From the NCBI GenBank assembly GCA_937974245.1, contig CALJKV010000037.1:62001-126000 (forward strand): a stretch of DNA of 64,000 nt. The letters run 5' to 3'. Positions 8,586 to 16,958 of the stretch are shown in pieces. The stretch comes from an uncultured Chloroflexota bacterium. GTDB taxonomy: Bacteria > Chloroflexota > Anaerolineae > Aggregatilineales > Phototrophicaceae. Under the pieces are notes generated by a model, which did no database searches, was not told where the DNA came from, and saw only the letters and a list, made by a program, of their open reading frames with translations. The translations under genes and the position numbers were made by a program. Numbering within the stretch: position 1 is the first letter of the stretch; each line of letters opens with the position of its first letter.

Positions 8586-9470
8586 ATGATTACGGCAGAA
8601 CACTTAACAAAGCGCTATGGGAAAACCATCGCACTCAATCAGGTATCTTTCCATATTGAAGCGGGTGAATCAATCGCGTTATGGGGAGCGAATGGTGCGG
8701 GCAAAACAACCGCGCTGCGCTGCCTGTTGGGCGTACAGAGTTTTGAAGGTCAATTGGCCGTTCATGGTATTGATGTGCGAAAAAACAATAAGGCCGTGCG
8801 AGCGGTGATCGGCTATGTGCCACAGGAAGCCGCCTTCTATGACCTGACTGTGCGAGAGACTCTGTATTTTTATGCCCGGCTGAAGAAAGCGCCTCTTTCC
8901 CGTATTGACGAGACACTTGAACGAGTTCAGTTGACCACCCATGCTGCCAAGCGTGTCAGTATGCTTTCCGGCGGGATGAAGCAGCGCCTTGCATTAGCCG
9001 TCGCGTTGCTGGCCGACCCTCCTATCCTGGTGCTGGATGAGCCGACAGCCAATCTGGATGTTCAGGCACAGCGCGATTTCACTCACATGATTCAATCCCT
9101 CAACCAGGCTGGCAAAACGATTGTGTTCTCCTCTCACCGGCTGGATGAAGTGACAGCACTGGGCAACCGCGTCATGGTCCTGGCAAATGGGAGTCTGGCG
9201 CTCGAATGCCAACCGCATGAGCTGGTTCACAAGTTGGGGCTACATCGTTGGCTGCGGATATGGGTTGAAGCGCAGCACCAGACCGATACTTTGCGTGTGC
9301 TGGATGAGCAGGGATACAAAGTCATGCCCAATGGGCGGGGCGTATATGTACAGGTCAATGCGAGTGGGAAAATCGCGCCGCTGCGGTTGCTGGAACAGGC
9401 ACGCATCCCGGTTGAAGATTTCGACTTGATTGAGGGTGAATGGATATCTCAGGGGGAAAATCATGCCTGA
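8586..9470 (+). CDS. nosF: NosF, ABC transporter ATPase of the Nos machine
   Basis: 294 aa from ATG 8586, 2 nt after the nosD stop. Walker A GANGAGKTT, Q-loop PQE, signature LSGGMKQRLALA, Walker B ILVLDEPT, D-loop ANLD and H-loop SSHRLDE are all present, so it is an intact ATPase. The C-terminal 70 residues form a small extra domain usual in NosF/CcmA-like ATPases. It powers NosDFY-dependent copper loading of NosZ. The stop overlaps the nosY start. Confidence 0.93.
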   Translation: MITAEHLTKRYGKTIALNQVSFHIEAGESIALWGANGAGKTTALRCLLGVQSFEGQLAVHGIDVRKNNKAVRAVIGYVPQEAAFYDLTVRETLYFYARLKKAPLSRIDETLERVQLTTHAAKRVSMLSGGMKQRLALAVALLADPPILVLDEPTANLDVQAQRDFTHMIQSLNQAGKTIVFSSHRLDEVTALGNRVMVLANGSLALECQPHELVHKLGLHRWLRIWVEAQHQTDTLRVLDEQGYKVMPNGRGVYVQVNASGKIAPLRLLEQARIPVEDFDLIEGEWISQGENHA

Positions 9471-10317
9471 CCTGACAAATGTCTGGACGATCACTGAAAA
9501 AGAACTGCGCGAAGCCTTTCGCAACCGCTGGTTTATTGTCTTTACGCTGGCCTTTGCAGGGTTGGCGCTGGCGTTATCCGCATTGATGCAGCCCAGCGGA
9601 TTGCAGCTCCGCACGATGAATTACAGCCGGACTACTGCCAGCCTGATTAATCTGGTGCTGCTGTTTGTCCCGCTGATCGGCCTGACCTTAGGCTCCGCCA
9701 ATCTCGCAGGAGACCGCGAAACCGGCGCACTGGCGTATTTGCTGACTCATCCTGTCAGCCGGGTAGAAGTCCTGCTGGGCAAATACCTGGGTCTGGCCGG
9801 GGCATTATTTGCCACATTAGCCCTCGGTTTTGGCGTGGCGGGCGTGACACTGGCACTACAGGGCAGCCTGAATGATGCGCTCGGTTACTTGCTCACGGTT
9901 CTTCTGGCCTACCTCCTAGCGCTGGCAATGCTCAGCCTGGGTTTCCTGATGTCTACCGTTGCCCATAAGACAGCTGCGGCCCTGGGCGGGGCGTTATTCG
10001 CGTGGTTATTTCTCGTCTTTATCGGTGACCTGGGCATTATGGGAACAGCGATTGCCACGCAAATGCCGATCCAGACCGTCTTTTTCATTGCCGTCGTGAA
10101 TCCGTTGCAGATGTTCAAAATCGCTTCAATTCTTACTATTCAGGCCAATCTGGAAGTGCTTGGCCCGGCAGGGTTATACGCGACCGATCAGTTTGGCAGT
10201 CTGCTGCTGCCGCTGCTGCTTGCCGGTCTTGTCCTGTGGATTGTCATTCCGCTAGGTGGGGCGTTAGCTCTGTTCTCGAATCAGGAGCGATTCATTCTGA
10301 AAGGAAATTCTCGATGA
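9463..10317 (+). CDS. nosY: NosY, ABC-2 type permease of the Nos machine
   Basis: 284 aa from ATG 9463, preceded by AGGGGG and overlapping nosF by 8 nt. Begins with the cytoplasmic helix ITEKELREAFRNRWF typical of ABC-2 permeases, followed by six membrane helices (about 18-38, 55-78, 104-128, 137-160, 170-190 and 250-274). GDRETGALAYLLTHPVSR between helices 2 and 3 is the family's coupling helix region. Partner of NosF. Its stop overlaps the next start (ATGA). Confidence 0.92.
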   Translation: MPDLTNVWTITEKELREAFRNRWFIVFTLAFAGLALALSALMQPSGLQLRTMNYSRTTASLINLVLLFVPLIGLTLGSANLAGDRETGALAYLLTHPVSRVEVLLGKYLGLAGALFATLALGFGVAGVTLALQGSLNDALGYLLTVLLAYLLALAMLSLGFLMSTVAHKTAAALGGALFAWLFLVFIGDLGIMGTAIATQMPIQTVFFIAVVNPLQMFKIASILTIQANLEVLGPAGLYATDQFGSLLLPLLLAGLVLWIVIPLGGALALFSNQERFILKGNSR

Positions 10318-11090
10318 AACCATTTTTCAGGCTGGCCTTAGGCGCGGCGCTGATGGTCACGATGGCATCCTGCGGCCCGCAGGATACGCAGGTCACGACC
10401 GCCGGTGATGTGCAGATGACGCTCCGTGTTGAACCAGAGGCGCTTGCAGTTGGCGACACCACCCTGATCGTGACCCTGAAAGATGCCACTGGGCAGCCGA
10501 TTGACGGCGCGACACTGATGATTCACGGCAATATGGATCACGAAGGTATGATGCCGGTTGATCGTGAAGCCAGCGAGAGTACCGCCGGTGAATACCGGGT
10601 GCCGTTCATGTGGACCATGGGCGGTGGTTGGGTCGTAACAGTCACAGCCAGCCTGCCAGACAACCGGGGTGATGCCAGCCAGTCCTTTGAATTTTTCGTT
10701 GAGGCAGTATCCAGCGAAAGTATCATCAACCAGCACGGCGGAACCACAACGCCTGAAGCCAGCGCCGACAAATCTCACGAAAAAATCAACATCATCTACC
10801 AGCCCGACAACCATCTGGAGATCGGTGGCGATTCCGCGGTGACGATCAGCCTGAGTGATGAGGCGGGCAGGCCGATCACCGATGCCATTGTCGCGGTCAC
10901 AGGCGATATGCCGGGGGAATGCATGATGCCCTACTCATGGACCGGGACACATACTGAAAACGGACATTACCGGGTGCCCCTGCACTGGGCCATGTCTGGC
11001 GACTGGCAGATGACCGTTCATGTCAGCCTTTCAAATGGCAGCAATCTCGAAAGAGTTTTTGACCAATATGTGACGATTCCGGCAAACTGA
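10314..11090 (+). CDS. Lipoprotein with two YtkA-like domains, Nos-associated
   Basis: 258 aa from ATG 10314, overlapping the nosY stop. A lipoprotein signal peptide ends at MASC (Cys20). Two Ig-like YtkA-type domains follow (about 28-125 and 160-255), each of the form V-x-x-T-L/I-x-D-x-x-G-x-P-I. Each domain has a Met-rich loop at the same place: HGNMDHEGMMP in the first and TGDMPGECMMP in the second. These loops could bind copper(I). No nosL, the usual copper-chaperone lipoprotein, is seen in the cluster, so this protein may take that place. The domain call is solid; the copper role is inference. Confidence 0.75.
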   Translation: MKPFFRLALGAALMVTMASCGPQDTQVTTAGDVQMTLRVEPEALAVGDTTLIVTLKDATGQPIDGATLMIHGNMDHEGMMPVDREASESTAGEYRVPFMWTMGGGWVVTVTASLPDNRGDASQSFEFFVEAVSSESIINQHGGTTTPEASADKSHEKINIIYQPDNHLEIGGDSAVTISLSDEAGRPITDAIVAVTGDMPGECMMPYSWTGTHTENGHYRVPLHWAMSGDWQMTVHVSLSNGSNLERVFDQYVTIPAN

Positions 11091-11143
11091 CCGTTAGGCC
11101 AAATGTGATTGAACAGCGCGTTCACGAACAGAGGAGTATTTGA

Positions 11144-12202
11144 ATGTCCCAGCACCAACGTAATCAGAGTACCCATTTCGCCAATCTGACGGGTATCATT
11201 CTTGTTGTCACCTTCGTTGTCATCTTTCCCATCCTCGCCGCCAATCTACCAGGAAATCCGGCGGATGACGTAGCGGTTTCGGAAGACAACCGGCCAATCG
11301 AAGCCCTGGTTATCCCCACACAGACGGTTACACTGCTGACGCCCGAACCTACCGCCGCTGAGGTGGCCCAGGTCGCCACACAAGCCCAGCCTGTTCCCGT
11401 CAATACAGCCAACTACGATCCGGCGCTGGTTTCACAGGGTGAGCAGCTTTTCCTGTTGTGCTCGGCCTGCCATGGAGCGGATGGGCGCGGGCTGCCGAAC
11501 CTGGGCAAAGACCTGGTTGAAAGTGAGTTCGTTGCCGGGCTGTCCGATGCCGACCTGATGACATTCATTATCACGGGCCGTCCGATCTGGGATCCACTGA
11601 ACACGACCGGTATTGACATGCCCGGCAAAGGCGGCAACCCGGCCATGACCAACGAGCAGATTCAGGCTATTATTGCCTATATTCGCACGCTGCAAACCGG
11701 CGGCGCGGCATCCGTGCCAGCCAGTGGCAATGAAGTGGCGCTTGCGGTGGAAACGACTCCTACCGAACCGCCCACAATCACGCCAATCCCGCCAACGCCT
11801 GCCCCAACTACCGTACCGGCGACCAGTATGCCGGAGCCAACTACAGCGGCGGTCACAGAGGTCGCCACACAAGCCCAGCCTGTTCCCGTCAATACAGCCA
11901 ACTACGATCCGGCGCTGGTTTCACAGGGTGAGCAGCTTTTCCTGTTGTGCTCGGCCTGCCATGGAGCGGATGGGCGCGGGCTGCCGAACCTGGGCAAAGA
12001 CCTGGTTGAAAGTGAGTTCGTTGCCGGGCTGTCCGATGCCGACCTGATGACATTCATTATCACGGGCCGTCCGATCTGGGATCCACTGAACACGACCGGT
12101 ATTGACATGCCCGGCAAAGGCGGCAACCCGGCCATGACCAACGAGCAGATTCAGGCTATTATTGCCTATATTCGCACACTGTCCGCCAATGCCGGGGGCT
12201 AA
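11144..12202 (+). CDS. Membrane-anchored di-haem cytochrome c with duplicated domain
   Basis: 352 aa. An N-terminal membrane anchor (about 15-35) is followed by a Pro/Thr linker, a class I cytochrome c domain with haem motif C106-S-A-C109-H110, a second Pro/Thr-rich linker, and a second domain with C269-S-A-C272-H273. A Met in GIDMPGKGG is the likely sixth ligand in each. The two domains are identical in sequence, reflecting a 318-bp exact DNA repeat. The likely role is electron donation to NosZ CuA, as for cytochromes in other clade II clusters; this is inferred from context. The linkers would let the haems reach past the envelope surface. Confidence 0.88.
   Translation: MSQHQRNQSTHFANLTGIILVVTFVVIFPILAANLPGNPADDVAVSEDNRPIEALVIPTQTVTLLTPEPTAAEVAQVATQAQPVPVNTANYDPALVSQGEQLFLLCSACHGADGRGLPNLGKDLVESEFVAGLSDADLMTFIITGRPIWDPLNTTGIDMPGKGGNPAMTNEQIQAIIAYIRTLQTGGAASVPASGNEVALAVETTPTEPPTITPIPPTPAPTTVPATSMPEPTTAAVTEVATQAQPVPVNTANYDPALVSQGEQLFLLCSACHGADGRGLPNLGKDLVESEFVAGLSDADLMTFIITGRPIWDPLNTTGIDMPGKGGNPAMTNEQIQAIIAYIRTLSANAGG
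11371..11688 (+). repeat. Exact 318-bp intragenic direct repeat, copy 1
   Basis: Identical base by base to 11860-12177 (offset 489). Covers the first cytochrome domain including synonymous sites, so duplication or gene conversion is recent. The flanking linker sequences differ. Confidence 0.95.
11860..12177 (+). repeat. Exact 318-bp intragenic direct repeat, copy 2
   Basis: Second copy of the cytochrome c domain sequence; the first mismatch after it is G11689 versus A12178. Copy number could vary by recombination, or be miscounted by short-read assembly. Confidence 0.95.
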
Positions 12203-12223
12203 GAAACTCCCGGCGTCGTTATA

Positions 12224-12287
12224 CCCGATCAGGCGGCAAACAGCGGTCTGCCAGGCGCTTTAATCGCTGTTTAGTTTCCTGATCGGG
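12224..12287. other. Two-stem hairpin between cytochrome c and the NnrS-like gene
   Basis: An outer perfect 10-bp stem (CCCGATCAGG 12224-12233 / CCTGATCGGG 12278-12287) encloses an inner perfect 8-bp stem (AAACAGCG 12238-12245 / CGCTGTTT 12265-12272). No U tract follows. It may be a processing or attenuation structure. Confidence 0.5.
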
Positions 12288-12317
12288 TTGAGCTAAAAAT
12301 GCCAGAGATACTGACTC

Positions 12318-13442
12318 ATGAATAAACCCTTTCGTTTACCATCTCCCCGCCTGCTGCTCTTTGGACTGGTGGTACTGCTGCTGTTGACCGGTGGTTGGGC
12401 TGCACTGCTGCGGGCTGGTTGGTCACTCCCCGCGCCGCGCCCCACCCTTGTCGGTATGCATGGCCCGCTGATGATGGGGGGGTTATTTGGCACGTTGATC
12501 GCACTTGAACGGGCAGTCGCCGTCGCCTCCCTCACGCGCCGGAAATGGCACTGGTCGTATCTTGCCCCGGCTCTGGGCGCATGCAGCGGGCTGCTATTGA
12601 TTGTCGTGGGCGCGGAACCACTCACCAAACTCTGCCTGCTCGCATCAAGCGTCCTCCTGGCATGGGTTTACGCCTATACTGCCACCACGCGCCATTACTG
12701 GTCACTTCATACGGGGATCATGCTGGTCGGTGCTGTGGCCTGGGTTGGCGGTAATATACTGTGGTTCATGGGCTATCCGCTCTATATTGTGGTTCACGGA
12801 TGGATCGCCTTTCTTGTCCTCACGATTGTCGGGGAACGGCTGGAACTCTCGCGTGTCAGACGGCTGACACCGCGAAATGAACAGTTGTTGGTTGCCAGTA
12901 TCAGTGTTTACGTGCTTGGCGTCCTGCTCACGGTTATTTCCCTGGATATGGCTGTGCGCGTTGCCGGGTTTGGACAACTGCTCATCGCGCTGTGGTTACT
13001 GCGGTTCGACATCGCCGGTCACAGTGTGCGCCGGTCAGGGCTGACCCGCTACATTGCGGTTTGCCTGCTCACAGGGTATATATGGTTAATCGCGGCGGGC
13101 GTTCTGGGTATGGTTTCTGGCGCCGTTTATGCCGGGTTCCACTATGACGCGGTGATCCATGCCGTGTTAGCCGGGTTTATCTTCTCGATGATCTTTGGAC
13201 ACGCGCCCCTGATCATTCCCGCGCTGGTAGGTCACCAGATCAGCTATAGTGCCGCTTTCTACCTCCCCCTGTTGCTGCTCCATTTCTCGGTTCTTCTGCG
13301 CGAATACAGTGATCTGACTCTGGCGTTCGAGGGGCGCAAATGGGCCGGGATGACCAGCGCCGTTGCGGTGGTATTGTTCATGCTTCTCATGGTTTACCGG
13401 GTGATGTATCAGCGCAGAGCCGCCCGTCAGCCGGAGCTTTAA
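12318..13442 (+). CDS. NnrS-like polytopic membrane protein
   Basis: 374 aa with about ten to twelve hydrophobic helices over its whole length. His residues sit at helix positions (GMHGPLMMGG, HTGIM, VVHGW, IHAVLAGFIFSMIFGHAPLIIPAL), which recalls NnrS, a haem/copper membrane protein linked to nitric-oxide stress in denitrifiers. It lacks the canonical N-terminal WHAHEM motif of NnrS, so it is at best a distant relative. It closes the nos cluster, and the tRNA-associated repeat begins 41 nt after its stop. Confidence 0.55.
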   Translation: MNKPFRLPSPRLLLFGLVVLLLLTGGWAALLRAGWSLPAPRPTLVGMHGPLMMGGLFGTLIALERAVAVASLTRRKWHWSYLAPALGACSGLLLIVVGAEPLTKLCLLASSVLLAWVYAYTATTRHYWSLHTGIMLVGAVAWVGGNILWFMGYPLYIVVHGWIAFLVLTIVGERLELSRVRRLTPRNEQLLVASISVYVLGVLLTVISLDMAVRVAGFGQLLIALWLLRFDIAGHSVRRSGLTRYIAVCLLTGYIWLIAAGVLGMVSGAVYAGFHYDAVIHAVLAGFIFSMIFGHAPLIIPALVGHQISYSAAFYLPLLLLHFSVLLREYSDLTLAFEGRKWAGMTSAVAVVLFMLLMVYRVMYQRRAARQPEL

Positions 13443-13482
13443 CGACAACTCCCCGAATCCATCTCCCGCATTTCAAGACTTC

Positions 13483-13549
13483 GCTGAATCAAAAACAGCC
13501 AACCACTAACCCGGTTGACTATTTCGCGTATGTTATATAATACTCTCTT

Positions 13550-13562
<13 letters not shown>
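13483..13562. repeat. Direct repeat copy 2: tRNA-Val 3' end with its terminator
   Basis: Matches 166-240 (see that entry). It contains the minus-strand terminator of tRNA-Val (AGCCAACC...GGTTGACT with one mismatch) and, at 13551-13562, the last 12 nt of the tRNA itself. It marks the right border of the putative island. Confidence 0.7.
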
Positions 13563-13623
<61 letters not shown>

Positions 13624-13652
13624 GTTGAATAATTGAGAGTATAACATAATCG

Positions 13653-14522
13653 ATGACCACAAGACAAGACTCAAGGTCGGGGATTCTCCGCCTGCTGGCC
13701 GGGGTAATCGGGCTGGCCGCCGGAACGCTAACCGGGTGTATCACGCCGCTGGCCGGGACACCCATCCCTACAGCCATTCCCGCGCTGCCGGAAGCCACAC
13801 CGACACTGCTCCCTCAACCGGGCAGCCTGGATATTGAAAGCGCCGACTGGCAAACGATTGCTCCTGGGCTAGAGAGCCGCGTCCTCATTCCGGACGAATC
13901 GCGCCCGTTTACGCGCATGGTCGCGCTGCGGATTGACCCGGCCTATTTCACGTTTCGGGCGCACTACACCCCCGGCATGCCCCGCACAACGCAGGCATGG
14001 CGTGACACCCTGCCTGGCGCGGCGGTCATCCTCAATGCGAATTTCTTCGATCCAGACCATAATATCCTGGGGATGCTGGTCGCGGACGGCGTGACGTATG
14101 GCTGGTCATTCACCGATAGGGGCGGCATGCTGGCGGTGCGCGACGATGCGGTGCGGGTGCAGTCACTCCTGGCCGAGCCATATCAGGGCGAACCACTGCA
14201 ACAGGCGGTGCAGGCCTTCCCGATGCTGGTTGTCAACGGCGCAGCGGCCTATACCAGTGCCGGCACAGACCGTTTCACGCGGCGTACCATCATCGGGCAG
14301 AGCAGCGATGGGCGCATCATCGCCCTGGCAACGCCGCTGCTGGGGCTGACCCTGGCGGAGTTGAGCACCTACCTGCCGACTACGGACATGGCGCTGATGA
14401 ACGCGGTCAACCTGGATGGCGGCGGCTCAACCCTGCTGGTCGTCAACGTGCCGGGCGTGCTGGAATACACGATTGGTTCATTCGATGCCGTCCCGGCGGT
14501 GCTGGCCGTTTACCCCCGGTAG
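13653..14522 (+). CDS. Phosphodiester glycosidase family (NAGPA-domain) lipoprotein
   Basis: 289 aa. A hydrophobic signal ends at LTGC (lipobox, Cys29), then a Pro/Thr-rich spacer, then a NAGPA-type domain (about 70-289). Family hallmarks are NANFFD, FPMLVVNG, R-R-T-I-I-G-Q and the C-terminal NLDGGGST. The family cleaves GlcNAc-1-phosphodiesters or related envelope sugars; the substrate here is unknown. The gene begins right after tRNA-Val on the opposite strand and is convergent with the L,D-transpeptidase, also an envelope enzyme. No good ribosome-binding site is visible. Confidence 0.82.
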   Translation: MTTRQDSRSGILRLLAGVIGLAAGTLTGCITPLAGTPIPTAIPALPEATPTLLPQPGSLDIESADWQTIAPGLESRVLIPDESRPFTRMVALRIDPAYFTFRAHYTPGMPRTTQAWRDTLPGAAVILNANFFDPDHNILGMLVADGVTYGWSFTDRGGMLAVRDDAVRVQSLLAEPYQGEPLQQAVQAFPMLVVNGAAAYTSAGTDRFTRRTIIGQSSDGRIIALATPLLGLTLAELSTYLPTTDMALMNAVNLDGGGSTLLVVNVPGVLEYTIGSFDAVPAVLAVYPR

Positions 14523-14537
14523 GTCGCTTGTCGCCGC

Positions 14538-15668
14538 CTATGTCCCTGGCGGCGTACCGTACTCCCCGGAACTGTAGACATACACGTAATTGATAATATC
14601 GCCGTTCAGGTTCGGTTGCGCGCCGGCTGTCCAGTCAAACACAAAGCGGGCGTCGCTGATGCTCAGGTTGACACAGCCATGACTGTGCCGGTAGCCGAAC
14701 AGGTTGTGCCAGTATGTCCCGTGCAGACTGATGCTGCCGTCAAAATACATCGTCCAGGGCACACTTTGCAGGGCGTAAGCGCTGGGCGCGCCCGTGCCGC
14801 CGGACATGGCATCGCGGGGCATTTTCGCCCAGATGCTGAACAGCCCTTCATTGGTGGGGAATTCTTTCACACCGCTGGCGATGAGTGTAGCGAATGCCGG
14901 GCGATCATCTTCATACGCCACCAGCGTTTGTTCGTACAGATCAACGCCCACCCAGCGCCCCGTTACGCCTTCCGGGCGTTCCACCGGCTTGACTTTGGCG
15001 ACAAACGTCTGCTTGAGCCACTGGTTCGGGCCGATCATGTACCAGCGCCAGCCTTCGTTGTCATAGGCTTCCGCGAAAACCGTTACCAGGTCGTAACGCT
15101 TCGTCAGGTAGCCGCTTTCCGCCACGCCGGGACCGCCCGGCTCAACAGAGGCGTAAATCCCAGTAGTATCCAGCACCCAGGCAAAAGTCTGCGTCCAGTC
15201 TTCAGGGATCGCCACGCCGGTAAAAAATGATGGTTCGGCGTAGCGGGCGTTAGCCTGCTCGCGGGAAATCCACTCGCCGCCCTCAATCTTCAGCCATCCA
15301 TCCACACTCACATCAATCGCATTGACGAAATTATACCCGGCGGGAATCTGCCCGGTGACGCCCCCGCCCGGCGCATCGTACTTGTTGACAGCATCCGGCC
15401 CGACCTGCCAGAAACTGTATAAATCCAGGGTCGAGCGATCCTGGTTGATATTTTCCAGTTCCGGGCGTGGCGACTCCGCCATCAGCGCCAGGCAGTCGGC
15501 GCTGGTTGGCTGGCCGGGGACATAGGCACATACATCCGGTTCGGTGAACAGGTAGCCGGTGGGTGCGAGCGGTTCGAGCGTGGCTTCCTGCGCCACGACG
15601 GCGTTCAGGCTGACCAGCACCAGCACAACGGCAATCACGATACGTCCGGTTCGAGGGTTTAACAGCAT
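14538..15668 (-). CDS. Secreted L,D-transpeptidase (YkuD domain)
   Basis: 376 aa. Signal peptide 1-26 (cleavage near VVAQ). Residues 27-210 hold two regions with SH3-like character (DLYSFWQVG... and YLTKRYDLVTVFAEAYDNEGWRWY). The C-terminal YkuD domain (about 235-365) has HGTYWHNLFG and the catalytic motif HSHGCVNLS with nucleophile Cys332. The enzyme would form or edit peptide cross-links or attach proteins outside the membrane. Transcribed divergently from the glycosyltransferase at 15819. Confidence 0.9.
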   Translation of the reverse strand: MLLNPRTGRIVIAVVLVLVSLNAVVAQEATLEPLAPTGYLFTEPDVCAYVPGQPTSADCLALMAESPRPELENINQDRSTLDLYSFWQVGPDAVNKYDAPGGGVTGQIPAGYNFVNAIDVSVDGWLKIEGGEWISREQANARYAEPSFFTGVAIPEDWTQTFAWVLDTTGIYASVEPGGPGVAESGYLTKRYDLVTVFAEAYDNEGWRWYMIGPNQWLKQTFVAKVKPVERPEGVTGRWVGVDLYEQTLVAYEDDRPAFATLIASGVKEFPTNEGLFSIWAKMPRDAMSGGTGAPSAYALQSVPWTMYFDGSISLHGTYWHNLFGYRHSHGCVNLSISDARFVFDWTAGAQPNLNGDIINYVYVYSSGEYGTPPGT

Positions 15669-15818
15669 CGGCGCTTTGACTCCACTTGTCTCTATCCATC
15701 ACAGTACAATCGCCCAACATCATATCATGACCTGCGCCTATCCACTACTCTACCCTTGCCATTCGCCCGTGAATACGACAGACTCAACGGATAGATAGCC
15801 GAACTCAGGACGATCACC

Positions 15819-16955
15819 ATGCACATTGCGTATAACGGCTGGTTCTGGGATCAGCCTAACAACGGCAGCGGGATGTACCTGCGCCACCTGCTCCACACCC
15901 TGCGCCGCATCGCGCCCGACCTGGATATGACGCTCATCGTACCGCCCCATAACCGTTCTCTGGATAATCTGCCGGAGAACGTGAGTGTGGTCAATGCCAG
16001 CGGGCGGGGCGGCAAACTGGGCAAAGTGCTGTTCGAGCAGCGGGCCTACCCGCAGCTTGTCCAGCGGGTGAACGCTGATATTGCCCATGTGCCGTACTGG
16101 GCGCCGCCGCTCTCCTCTCCGGCGCGGCTGGTGACCTCCATCCTGGATGTGATTCCGCTGGTGATGCCGGAATACGCGGGCGGTGTGGCCGGGCGGCTGT
16201 ATACGTCGCTGGTGGCGGCGGCGGCCAACGGTTCGGCGCACACCCTCACCCTGAGCAACGCCGCGAAAGCCGATATTATCCAGTACCTCGGCCTGCCGGA
16301 AGACCGGGTGACTCCCACTTATCTGGCGGCGGATAGCGCCTACCACCCCAGAATTGGCAGGGAACGCGACGCGGCGGTGCGCGAAAAATACCACCTGCCG
16401 GATGAGTTCGTGCTGTGTCTGGGACAGTTTGACCGCCGCAAGAACATCAACCAGCTGCTCCTGGCCTATACCTACGTCGCGCAGGCCGAAGGCGATGTCT
16501 ACCCGTTGGTGCTGACCGGGCGCGAACCGGCCTGGCGTGACCCACTGTTCCCCAATATGCGCAAGTACGCCGACCAACTGGAGATCAGCGACCTGGTTCA
16601 GTGGATCGGCTATGTGGACGCCGAAGATATGCCCTCGCTCTACCGGCTGGCGACGGTATTCGTGTTCCCCAGTCTGTACGAGGGCTTCGGCCTGCCCGTC
16701 GTGGAAGCGATGGCCTGCGGTACGCCGGTGGTCGCCAATGAGATTTCCTGCCTGCCGGAGATTGTCGGGGATGGTGCGTACCTGGTGGAAGCCGGGAATG
16801 CCCGCGAGATGGCCGGGGCGATTCTCGCGCTGTTGGGGCAGGAAGCCCTGAGAGATGCCCTCATCAACCAGGGGCTGGCCCGGGCGACCCACTTCAGCTG
16901 GCGCAAAACCGCCCAGGAGACACTGGCTGTCTACGAAAAAGTGATGGCGATGTAG
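15819..16955 (+). CDS. Glycosyltransferase family 4 (GT-B fold)
   Basis: 378 aa. N-terminal acceptor domain starts MHIAYNGWFWDQPNNGSGMYLR; C-terminal donor domain has GQFDRRKNINQLLLAY, the phosphate-binding region, and the retaining GT4 motif FPSLYEGFGLPVVEAMACGTPV (E-x7-E). It transfers a sugar from a nucleotide-sugar donor, probably mannose-like, to a surface or lipid-linked glycan; the acceptor is not known. Not in a polysaccharide cluster. Its stop is 3 nt from the tsaD stop (convergent). Confidence 0.9.
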   Translation: MHIAYNGWFWDQPNNGSGMYLRHLLHTLRRIAPDLDMTLIVPPHNRSLDNLPENVSVVNASGRGGKLGKVLFEQRAYPQLVQRVNADIAHVPYWAPPLSSPARLVTSILDVIPLVMPEYAGGVAGRLYTSLVAAAANGSAHTLTLSNAAKADIIQYLGLPEDRVTPTYLAADSAYHPRIGRERDAAVREKYHLPDEFVLCLGQFDRRKNINQLLLAYTYVAQAEGDVYPLVLTGREPAWRDPLFPNMRKYADQLEISDLVQWIGYVDAEDMPSLYRLATVFVFPSLYEGFGLPVVEAMACGTPVVANEISCLPEIVGDGAYLVEAGNAREMAGAILALLGQEALRDALINQGLARATHFSWRKTAQETLAVYEKVMAM

Positions 16956-16958
16956 CCC

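Noticed and set aside
15750..16892. Long minus-strand open frame (380 codons) opposite the glycosyltransferase
   Set aside because: It mirrors a clear GT4 gene; its translation is rich in His/Arg/Gln and shows no family motif.
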